DNA from: Clavelina lepadiformis
Lineage: Eukaryota; Chordata; Ascidiacea; Aplousobranchia; Clavelinidae
DNA length: 64,000 nucleotides
Direction of reading: 5' to 3'
Assembly (NCBI RefSeq): GCF_947623445.1
Contig: NC_135243.1
Coordinates: 6,264,501 to 6,328,500 of the forward strand
The notes under the pieces are model-generated. The model saw only the letters and a list, made by a program, of their open reading frames with translations. It was not told the origin of the DNA and searched no databases. Below, one piece after another: positions 54,083-64,000 of the stretch. Positions within the stretch are counted from its first letter, which is position 1. Each line of letters begins with the position of its first letter. Position numbers and translations under genes: made by a program.

Positions 54083-55180
54083 ATGAAAGACACAAACTTT
54101 ACTGAATCGGATCCTTACATCAGATGGAAACATGCAGACTGGATAATACCTGAGGTGATCAATTCTTTACTTATCCTTGCTACTTTGTGGATCATATTTT
54201 CTTTGATTCATTTTGGGATAAAACACAAAAAATGGAGCACAAACAGGATGGGAAACGCAGATAAACTTAGTGGTGGAAGTGTGTACACATCGACTGTAGT
54301 TTGTGCAATGACAGCACTTGTTAGGTTCATCAACAGCCAATTCACTTTTAACATTGGAATTGGTGTTGGTTACGACAGAGAATGTGAGATTGTATCAGAT
54401 TCGTCATTTGCTTGGTATAGCCTAGTTAGTTTCGCGATTTACATTTTCCTTTGGTTACGTCAAAGAATCTTTTATTCAAACAACATGCTAAACGTAAGAT
54501 TTGGAATTGTTCTGAAACTGGTCAGTGCCACTAGCATTGTAATATTGTTTCTGGCTGGTCTTGCAGCGGTACTAGTCAACACAATTCCTGTGAATTATCC
54601 ATCATCACGACAAGGTTGCATTTATAAGGAGACCGAAGACATCGGTCCTGTCGCATGGATAATTTGCGTTGTTGTCGTAATTGCTGCTCAGTTTGTATTG
54701 GTTGGACTTTTTGTATATCCACTCAAACAGGATTTCGTTCAAAGTGTTTGTATTTGCTGTCCGAGTGTAGTGCATGCAGCGAACATCGTAAAAAGTAGGG
54801 CATGCAGTGTAGCAACTATACTTACGACTGATGAAAACGCTGGCGTGAATGCTTCGAAGAATATGACGACCGCAAAATGCAGAAAATGCAAAAAGAAGTC
54901 GTCAAAAAAAGTAAAGACTATCATGCAACGAACCGTTGCGTTCTCAATCATCATGGTTGCCACAGATATCATATTACTTCTGATTACAACATACACCATC
55001 AGCAACGAAGGCCATCGCCGTATTCCCACAATACTCTATGATGTTAACACCTTTCTTAATCTCATCTTTGTCATTTGCTCGTTTTTGTCATTCAGACAAA
55101 TGTTGTTTTCACCACTTCTGAATGTGAAAGCTTTATCCGCTACCACTCACATATCTTCTGACGTTGCTTGCAGTAGCTAA
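54083..55180 (+). CDS. Seven-transmembrane orphan receptor-like protein, copy 1
   Basis: 365 residues in one exon from ATG 54083; the frame is open to 54047, but the only ATG is at 54083. CCAG five bases before the ATG could be a splice or spliced-leader acceptor. There is an outside N-terminus with an N-F-T glycosylation site (residue 5). Membrane segments lie at about 21-46, 68-92, 109-126, 141-165, 190-213, 282-306 and 316-338. Cys101 (before TM3) and Cys179 (between TM4 and TM5) could form the disulfide typical of 7TM receptors. A WLRQRIFYSNNML segment follows TM3 in place of DRY. The loop before TM6 is long and Lys/Cys-rich. It matches no receptor family I know and may be a tunicate lineage family. 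AATAAA follows at 55553. A paralogue lies 4.7 kb downstream. Confidence 0.85.
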   Translation: MKDTNFTESDPYIRWKHADWIIPEVINSLLILATLWIIFSLIHFGIKHKKWSTNRMGNADKLSGGSVYTSTVVCAMTALVRFINSQFTFNIGIGVGYDRECEIVSDSSFAWYSLVSFAIYIFLWLRQRIFYSNNMLNVRFGIVLKLVSATSIVILFLAGLAAVLVNTIPVNYPSSRQGCIYKETEDIGPVAWIICVVVVIAAQFVLVGLFVYPLKQDFVQSVCICCPSVVHAANIVKSRACSVATILTTDENAGVNASKNMTTAKCRKCKKKSSKKVKTIMQRTVAFSIIMVATDIILLLITTYTISNEGHRRIPTILYDVNTFLNLIFVICSFLSFRQMLFSPLLNVKALSATTHISSDVACSS

Positions 55181-58100
55181 GCTTTTGTCTTCGAACGAAG
55201 AGAGACAAGACTTTTTTTGGTATGAAAATATCTGCTAATGTGTTGATATTTGTGAAATTTACTAATTGCACCGCATCTATTTTAGAATTACTTTGCTAAT
55301 AATTATCTAACTGGAAAAAGTCTCTTTTAGCTGCACATTCATGTACATGGTTTCACGGAGTTTTGAGTAAAGAAGTTGTACATAGTTTCGTCGATTATTT
55401 CTTGTAAAAAATCGTTTGTGCATAGTGGCAACATACTCACAGTGTAGGTTGTTCCACGGCAAACTTTTTTGATCTATTTTAACCCCTTCGACAATAATTT
55501 GTGCATATATTCAACCCCACGAGTTTTCGACATGACGGTTACAACAATACAAAATAAAAGTGTATCATGACTTATGTTTAGGTTTCCTTCTAATGTCTTT
55601 AAAATATGCAAATACAGTTATAATAATATTTATTTCAAAATATATTTAACCCATGTTGCTTGACTTAACCCACTTGGATTTTGTAAACTTACTGATAATG
55701 GTATGAACATAATTCATATATATTGTACCTTTGAGGAAGCTGAAAATAACCCTAACAAAACGGTTTAATGGTAAATTATACCTAAGTGTATGCTATAGAT
55801 TATAGAATATATAAATAATAACATATCTAAATAATATATATAAATCTTGCAGTGTTGTAATATTATTGAAACTGCTTCAGGCAAGGACGTTAATGATGAG
55901 ATTATGCGTAATTGTCGACATCTTACGGATGGATTTATGCTAAAGACCTGATATTGTTTTAATGACTTTTTAATTTTATAGCGCAATCAATATAGCTATG
56001 AATGAATAAATATAATCACTCATTATGTATTTATGACGAGTACTGGTTAAATAGAAAGAAAAAAAAACAGAAATCAAAATACTTTATAACGCTAAGTAGA
56101 AAAATCATAGATGGACCAGCCGTGTTTAAACAGCAAGCTGATTTAAACAATGCTTAAATCAATATACCGCAATACCTGTCTGTCATTATATTCCAGAGAA
56201 AACTGTAAAGTACTGCTTACTTGCAAACTTAAAGCGATCTGCGTGGAATGTATTTTGTTGTTACTTGTTAGTGACCCCAAGCTCGAGAAAACTTGAGAAC
56301 GGCATCATTGTTGACAGCTAAACACAAATATGAACTTAATTCTGCAGGGGAAGTTTGAAGTACAAGAGCAAAATGTACCACTAACATTCTCGCACACTGT
56401 AAAAACTTTGGGCGATCGTTAGAGCGTAAACTTCTGCGAAGGGTTTTAAACTTAAAGCGTTCACAATAGCATATTTGATGTTGATGCTTCAACAGAACAG
56501 ATGAAAATTAATAGGGAGAAAAGTACCGCATTACACCTACAGTGCTGACTTTGGAAACGGTACTGTATAGGTATAACCATGTCACGATGTTCACGCTGTT
56601 GTTTTAGTTTTGTTTCGGAAATAAACGTTAGAAAACAGGCAGCTTGTGCAACAATTTGCATTGTTGTTATTGTGCAAGTTGTATACATGCAATACAAGCT
56701 GCAATACAGTTGTTACAATACAAGCTATAACAATTGCTTGATACTTGTAACTTTGTAAAATAAAAATCAAAGACCAAACAGCTACAATTATCAGTAAGAA
56801 AATCCAATGGAATCCATGGCCTACATGCTGTATATAACAGAATAAGGAAATAAACAAACTTTCAAACAGTTTCCGAAAACAACTATTTCTTATGTTGACA
56901 AGTTTTGTGGTCGCTCATTCGCATGAATCCGTTAAAACAAAACATGCTGTGGAATAAATGTTGACGACTTTTTTCCTAATTTATCATGCTATGACGGGAT
57001 CTTACTGAGCTGTTATGTAAAAAAGTAAGCTTATCCATATTTGCCGAGATAGATGTTGAAAGGAAATATGTTAAATTACTCATTATAATGTGACTTGGGT
57101 TACGACCTCTACTCAACACAAGCTTTGCTTATGGGAAATTTTGACTGATACCAACAAAACTTAAAAAGACAGGTTATATAGCGTTACAAAATCATTGCAT
57201 GAGATAGTTAAAATGCATTTTACAAAGCGTTTAAAAATTGTATGCCACAAATTGCCGGCTACTGGATAGTCTATACGTATAGGCTACAACGCTACATACA
57301 AATATGTATTTCATTGTGAGGCGTTGCTAATTTAAGGCGTCAAATCGTAAAACGTTTGGGCAACGTAGGAAAATGCGGAAATTTTAGACACAGCTTTCAA
57401 AAGTTTCAAATTCCATTTTAACTCAGACACGCAGCCCTAAATACGCCATCACTCTTTGTCGGAAACGGTAAATGACTTGGTTTGGGTTAAAGTTATTGTC
57501 AGAGTTATAGCAGTAGAGCTCCTAGAGCATTTAAACTAGATATTATAATAATTAACCACCTATTATTGGAATCGACTTCAATGGTTAAAACTTTATGTAA
57601 CTTTAAAATTTACTCAAATGTTATAACTCTATATAGTTACTTTATGCTATAATATTTGCGTAGGTAGAAACGCTACGTGAATCACATGCTGCGATATTTA
57701 AATATCCAAAATTTCTGTAAAATGCTTTTTAAGGGGTTCGGAGAAAAATTCGTGCATGCAATGAGAGTTTGCTTTAAAAGAATAAGTTATTTTAAAGGTT
57801 TATTGTTCTGTTACGTAAACGCCTGCAAAATTGTAAGGTGGTGTAAGCTGGATGGCGGATAGGCTACAGCATTGCTCTCTGTCAGATTAGTTATGCAGGT
57901 TTTGGAGCAAAGTCAAAATAGAATATTCTTAAAATATGATTTACAAACAAAATTTGCAACTAAACATTAAAATTAGTTTTGTTTAAGCTCTTATATAACT
58001 ATGACTTTGTCGACAGTGATACGTGGATACGCTAAGTATATTTTTTATTTGGTCTCATTTATAATGAAATGCGGAAAGATACAATTGTGTCACAAGTGGA

Positions 58101-59912
58101 ACACGTGACTCGTTATTAAAGATGAAAAAAGGTTGTAAAAGCGAGAAAATATGCAAAAAATTGAGTTGAACCATTTGAGATTAAATTAAGCTTGATTTAG
58201 TGTAATAGAAAGTTTTGCGTTGGATGCTGCTAAAGTTACAACTTTTAAGCTTACCGAGAAATAAAACCGGTAAAATGATTTCAAAAAAAATTAATCCTGT
58301 AAAATAAAAACTGCTTATATTTTTTCAGCCAGTTTCTAAATAACTTTACGTTATCGAACTCTTTTTTAAACATAACACTCATCAATGTTTAAAGCAACGT
58401 AGCAATCCACGATAAAACAAGTAAAAAGTATTTTAATTCTATCAATAAATAGTTCCCTGCAATGGTTGGATGAGCAAAGGCGAGCAAATAACTCTTTTAC
58501 CTTTTAATAGGTTACAATAATGAGCTCAGAGGTTAAGCCATTTAATTTTTAAATACTGTATTACTAATCATCATGTCTGGCAGGTTGTCGTGGTATCCAT
58601 CACTTTCCTGCGGTGTAGTTGTGCAAAAAACACGGTCTGACAGTGCACGATGTCATAATCACAGCACGCATTTTCGATATTTACTATATCATTATACCGC
58701 CAGGTTTTTAGTAGCAGGCAAAAAATGAGCTTTGACGTCAGACTTCAATCAAATAAAGGCGGTTTGAGCAATTTAATTACGAAAATAATATATCTACACT
58801 GCATAGTATTGAAACTATTGTAATTATACGTACATACTGTAATAGTTATTATGAAATAGATCATGACGTATATCGCATAATATTACACATTGCTTCATAA
58901 TTTATGTTTTGAGGATAATAGCGACTGCAGTTTCCACGGAATTTAGCGTAAAGCCAAGTAACCGATTAAATTATACAGTCGAGTACTGGTCAGCAATTAC
59001 AAAATTACTAATCAGCAATCACCAAAATACGATTTTTACTTAATGTTTATATTTACTCGTCGTATTTTATGACGCATGTCATTACCGTTTTATATTGTTT
59101 TGTATCTTATATGGATTTGAGGGTAATAATAAGTAAAGCTTTCGAATCATCTGTTAGATTAAGCGCATAACGAAGTAACTGGTATGAGACACACGCATAT
59201 ACATGTACTGCTATGAAAGACAATTAACTGAAACCACCTCGGAAACATCTACAGAAAAAGAGCGTTTAAATAAAAACACAAATGGATCACAAACTGATTG
59301 TTTTCCAGATAAAGCAATTTTTGATCTAAACTCTTGTAAATGTTTTGAAAACATAAGCTGTAAGTTATATGTTGAATTTAAAATAGTATTTTTTTAAACA
59401 AAATTGCTTTTAACATTTTGTTGTTTAATTAGTAGAAGGCTTAAGGTGCCGTTTTACAAATATAAGCAGCTTAAAATGGAAAACATCGTGATTATTACAA
59501 AGGTCAAACATTGCCACTTTAGAAAAAGTAGAATTGGTTTCGATTTTGTGCACATGTAACGCTATTGTATGATGCTTCGTTGTTGTCACTTGTTTTCGTA
59601 TTTTTCTTAATCTAGGCAAACATTGACATCTAGTGTTGGTTCGAAGTCAACGTTTTTGAATACATTGCATTAAAATTTTCAGCTCAAAACTAAATGTAAC
59701 TTAAAACGCTTGCTGTGTGAGTTCCAAATATAAGACTTTATTAGTCATATTGCAGTAGTTTTTCTTATAACTAATATATTGCTGCATACAAGATGTCAGG
59801 GAGGTTACTGTTCTCATTTATTAGCAAATGCAAGTTGAAAAATCTTACGTCTGTAAATTGTTTATAATAGACCTTTTTGATAATATACCACAGTAACTTA
59901 GGGAAAAACAAA
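55181..59912. other. Spacer between the paired 7TM genes
   Basis: No gene was recognised. The duplicated similarity does not extend into the flanks that I compared. Overlapping minus frames at 56857-56268 lack splice support. A CRE-like TGACGTCA is at 58733-58740, in a small CpG-richer patch (58600-58750). AATAAA of copy 1 lies at 55553-55558. Confidence 0.4.
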
Positions 59913-61010
59913 ATGACAAATAATTTAAATGAAACAAATTCGACTGAATCGGAACCTTACATCAGGTGGAAACATGCAGACTGGATAATACCTGTGGTTA
60001 TCAACTCTTTACTTATCCTTGCTACTCTGTGGATCATATTTTCCTTGATTCATTTTGGGATAAAACACAAAAAATGGAGCACAAACAAAATGGGAAACGC
60101 AGATAAACTGAGTGGAGGAAGAGTGTACACATCGACTGTAGTGTGTGCAATGACAGCACTTGTTAGGTTCATCAACAGCCAATTCACTTTTAACATTGGA
60201 ATTGGTGTTGGTTACGACAAAGAATGTGAGATTGTATCAGATTCGTCCTTTGTCTGGTATAGCCTAGTCAATTTCGCGGTTTACATTTTCCTTTGGTTAC
60301 GTCAAAGAATCTTTTATTCAAACAACATGCTCAACGTAAGATTCGGAATTTTTCTGAAAGTCCTCAGCTTCAGTAGCATTGTAATCTTGTTCCTATCAGG
60401 CCTAATAGCTATACTAGTCAACACAATTCCTGTGAATTATCCATCATCACACGAAGGTTGCATTTATCACGAAAGCGAAGACATGGGACCTGTCGCATGG
60501 ATAGCTGGCATCATAGTCGTGATTATTGCTCAGTCTGTATTGGTCTGGCTGTTCATATATCCACTCAAACAGGATTTCGTTCAAAGCATTTGTGGATGTT
60601 GTTCGGCTGAAGTGAATGGAAAGAAGACCAATAAAAAAAGATCACGTAGTGTAGCATCCATCCAAACTAACAAAAGCGATGGAGAAAGCAGAAACATGGT
60701 GCCGGAGGAGAAAGTGTGCAAAAGAAAGTCATCGAATACAGTGAAGTGCATCATGCAACGAACCGTTGCATTCTCAATCATCTCAGTTGCCACAGACATT
60801 ATATTAGTGCTGATTTCATCATACACCATCAGCAGCGAAGGACATCGCCGTGTTTCCACAACGGTCTTTGATATCAACGTTTTTCTTAACGTCATCTTTG
60901 TCATTTGCTCGTTCTTGTCATGCAAACAGATGCTTTTTTCACCGATATTTAATGAAAATTCCGCACCTGGGACTGCTCAAACCTCCTCAGACATTACTAG
61001 AAGTTGCTGA
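59913..61010 (+). CDS. Seven-transmembrane orphan receptor-like protein, copy 2
   Basis: 365 residues in one exon from ATG 59913, a tandem paralogue of the gene at 54083 in the same orientation and with the same length and membrane layout. The N-terminal half through TM3 is almost identical even in third positions. TM4 and the loop before TM6 (about residues 222-280) have diverged strongly, while TM6 and TM7 are again close. The glycosylation sites (NETN, NST), Cys pair and WLRQRIFYSNNML motif are kept. AATAAA lies only 60 nt after the stop (61070-61075). The pair probably arose by local duplication; the signal sensed is unknown. Confidence 0.85.
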   Translation: MTNNLNETNSTESEPYIRWKHADWIIPVVINSLLILATLWIIFSLIHFGIKHKKWSTNKMGNADKLSGGRVYTSTVVCAMTALVRFINSQFTFNIGIGVGYDKECEIVSDSSFVWYSLVNFAVYIFLWLRQRIFYSNNMLNVRFGIFLKVLSFSSIVILFLSGLIAILVNTIPVNYPSSHEGCIYHESEDMGPVAWIAGIIVVIIAQSVLVWLFIYPLKQDFVQSICGCCSAEVNGKKTNKKRSRSVASIQTNKSDGESRNMVPEEKVCKRKSSNTVKCIMQRTVAFSIISVATDIILVLISSYTISSEGHRRVSTTVFDINVFLNVIFVICSFLSCKQMLFSPIFNENSAPGTAQTSSDITRSC

Positions 61011-61069
61011 GTTTTTTGTTCTTACCTGAAAGAAGACAGCATTCAATTTGGAACGACAAGACGGGGGCC

Positions 61070-61075
61070 AATAAA
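61070..61075 (+). terminator. Polyadenylation signal of 7TM copy 2
   Basis: AATAAA, 60 nt downstream of the TGA; a second AATAAA-like string (AATAATAAATAA) follows near 61139. Confidence 0.55.
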
Positions 61076-64000
61076 AAATTTGACTCTTTTTTCACTTACC
61101 CTTGCTTCCAACACATTCCGTTACTCTCTTTGTCTGAAATAATAAATAACTTTGGGTTATTAGGTATAAGATTTAGATATTAATTTCGAAGCACAAGTGT
61201 GAAGTTAATGACATACAAGTCCGTATGCAAGAATAAAGCTTGAAAATTTTAGAGGCAAAATTGTGTGCAACATGTTTTTACTCTCTTGACGGGTTTAAGC
61301 ATATTTTCTGCGTTCGCAATGAAGCGATCAAAGGAAATCAGAAAAGTACTGATCCAAGCTTTGTCTTTTGATTTGGAAAATGACAACCATAATACCGCGC
61401 TCTCGTCACTATATGTTCTATTTTTGTTTTCAAGTAAATATTTTAGAACACAAGTGTATTTACCAATTACACTTCCCACTTTTATCATGCTGTAAATGGT
61501 GAATGTATGTGTATATATACGTAGCATTAATTGCCACTTATAAGCAAACGTAATTTTATACTGTTCAAACGTGTTGCATTGTGAGTAATATAATGACAAA
61601 GTTTGCTTTATAATTTAATATCTATATATTTACAGACAATAAACTATCGTATGTACTTTCCTGGAATACATACTATGTTTGAACAATTGTATGCACCAAA
61701 AATTACAGCAACAAACAAGATTTATTAACGCGATGCGAGATTGAGTTGTACATATGTAACAGTTTTCATTATAGTATAGGATTTTGTGTTCATAAGTGAT
61801 TCTGTTGGTACTTCCTAGATTGGATGGGCTTATGCCACAGCATATGAGCAATAAAATCGATAAACCATGAGCTGCCGTATAAAATACATTTGTAAGATTT
61901 TGTATTTAGCATATTATGCCATAGTTTAACATTTTAACACATATTATCCTTAAGCACAACAGTCTTTTTATTTACTGTGCCACCCAGTACAAAATGGCGG
62001 CCGTAACTCGTTAAGGGTCTATACCTAAGGTCATTTAAAAAAGTTCTGTCGGATAACTCACAAAAACAACCTCGTTAACCGGGGCACGAGCGACGATCGA
62101 GGCTTCAACAGCGCCGGTTTTAATTTTTGTACAAAGACTTCTTCTTCAATCTGAGTATAAAATTTACGGTAATATGCCAAGTATTTCGGCAAAAAAAAAA
62201 GAAATTCCGCAGTGGTAGTTAATATCGGTTTACTGCGGCCGATATATGTATGTAGGCTCTCCATACGCGTGTGACGAATTTCCGCTGCTGTTAGAATCCT
62301 AAGGCTACCGTTGGTTCGCGCCATTACATTTTGCTGTTTTGAAAATACCGTTAGAAAAGGACTCACATAAGCCCAGTTATAAAAGCCATAAGGTTTTCAA
62401 TGGTATGGTGTAGTTCGAAACCGTTTAGTGTCGGCAAATCTCGTTTATTACCACCAAAGCAATTGCAGACCCTTTGCCGCTTTTAAGTAAACTGAAGGGT
62501 TCAAAATGAGGTTTCAGCTCCATCTACCGCCGATATCAGATGTATATACAGCAAGATAAAGGAAGAAATTATATATTCAATAAGGCCGTTCAGTTGAGCT
62601 TGAACAAATCTATTTGGCGTTAGGAAGATGTTATACAGGATACACCATCTATCAAGAAACGTATTTGCGAGCCCCTATAAAAGGTTTCATGAAGCCGGCA
62701 CCTGATCGAGGACCCCACAGGTTTAGTGTTTATAGCAAATAGATTGCGTTTCAAGTGATATGCATAATCAAGATAAATCAAATTGTTTTTTTATATAAAA
62801 GGAAGGAGCGACAGACACTTGACGTAAATACTTGCAAGTTGATGAACTGCTCTTGTGGCCTGAAACAGTTAGGAGAAATAAATATCAAACGTGCTTGCAG
62901 TGTACAGTAAAGTAGACTTTATTTGACAGGCTATTTGCGTCCTTGCCGAGAGACGGTTCATATCTACTGCCCATTTCGCTATTGTGTCAGTCATAGTTTT
63001 CGATGTATCAATTAAGAAATACCTATCGCGCACGACACGTTTCCTGTTTTGCCTTTTCTTTGTTTGCGTTATCTTGCCTTGACATCACAAAGACGAACAC
63101 TCGTGCACGTCATAATCGTGTTAACGCTGTGTAAACAACAAAAATAGCAGCTGCTGTTTGGTTTTCGCAGATTACCAACCTGCATTTTGTCGTTGTTCGT
63201 GTTTTGACGGGTTAAAGTTGATGTACTTTGACGTAACGGCCCAGGTTTCCATTTTCCCGCCTTCAAACTAGCGGATGTTCGTAACCGTTGATAGAACCAG
63301 CGCAGTCACGTAACTTTGAATTGCAAGCACTGCGTGCATACTCGAACATTCAGCCAGAGGACGGCAGGAAGAAAATTATTCTGATATTGCGAGTATTGAG
63401 ATTATGTAAATATTGAAGGTTAACAAGTTATTACACGATAACTGGTAACTTACAAAAGCAATGCGGCAGCTACGATATAGCAAGTAAAACTTGTTTTACT
63501 GATGGAAAATTAGCGAAATTGCCAAACTATGTCCTTAAAATGATTACCAAGTCTAATGACTCATGTTTTTGGGGTTGACACAATAAGTGGGGAAGGAAGG
63601 TCTTTTATTGACCAGAATAGTCGACTAAATGTGACTGCGGAGTCATTTTGTTTTGCAGTGGTACTGGTGTCTTCCGCGTACAACATATTAAGAGATTTAG
63701 TTATTTACGTTACGTTATAATTCTACATCATAGCTAGTGGCGCGAGATTACAGCTGCATTTTAGCGCATTGATTTTAAATTGGTAAATAACCTTTTTAAA
63801 CGATACGAACGAGGGTAGAGTCGTTTCCTTCCTACTCCTTACAAAACCCTAGGTTTACTGTGCGCTGTGTAATTTGATAGTCTATTAAGACAGGAAACCT
63901 TCGTAGCTTACACATGAGAAACAAACTGCTGACCCAACCCAACCCATCTGACATTAGTAGTTAAGACTTAAGCTGGTAACCTGCCTCATTGGTTTACTTA
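61076..64000. other. Right-hand intergenic region
   Basis: No gene was recognised. The frame at 62366-62058 (minus) has an internal ATG and a CpG-rich end but no domain or splice context. The 62000-62800 stretch has repeat-like phrasing that I could not assign. The last 1 kb is CpG-richer and may approach the promoter of a gene beyond the window. Confidence 0.35.

Noticed and set aside
62058..62366. 102-codon minus-strand frame
   Set aside because: No domain or splice context, and surrounding phrasing looks repeat-derived; not listed as a gene.

Overview
The window is nuclear DNA of an animal, most likely an ascidian tunicate (Ciona-like). The evidence is low GC, short introns with canonical splice sites, a dihydrouridine synthase and a phosphomannomutase of metazoan type, seven-transmembrane receptors, and several hAT, SINE and LTR elements. 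The species call is an inference. Spliced genes were rebuilt by hand by matching donors, acceptors and codon phase.

Left part (1-27.6 kb): the window opens inside a + strand gene that looks like the C-terminal half of an Iroquois-class homeobox protein. A long exon (to 763) joins in phase to a short last exon (2672-2778). About 24 kb follow in which I find no gene and no mobile element. This stretch keeps its CpG dinucleotides and is a plausible regulatory landscape.

Middle (27.6-43 kb): a 1.67-kb non-autonomous LTR retrotransposon holding only a gag-like ORF (27614-29280); a six-exon rhodopsin-like receptor on the minus strand (31661-29879) whose tail overlaps an antisense SINE; a 2.3-kb deleted hAT transposon with perfect 8-bp target duplications and three arrays of a 15-16-bp repeat, two of them face to face (34003-36339). 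Next is a three-exon minus-strand gene (37784-37042) for an 80-residue secreted precursor. It ends in a dibasic site, a CC...CC peptide and an amidation glycine; this is the best candidate for something undescribed. A second, weaker small secreted ORF lies on the + strand at 40159-40476.

Right part (43-64 kb): a complete 13-exon DUS2 gene (tRNA dihydrouridine synthase 2, +, 43013-47706), including a GC-AG intron and a long open frame after its TAG; an intronless phosphomannomutase (-, 50698-49940); and a tandem pair of intronless 365-residue seven-transmembrane proteins (+, 54083-55180 and 59913-61010). The genes do not form one pathway. DUS2 and the phosphomannomutase are housekeeping enzymes, the receptors and the peptide precursor suggest signalling, and the homeobox-like gene is developmental.
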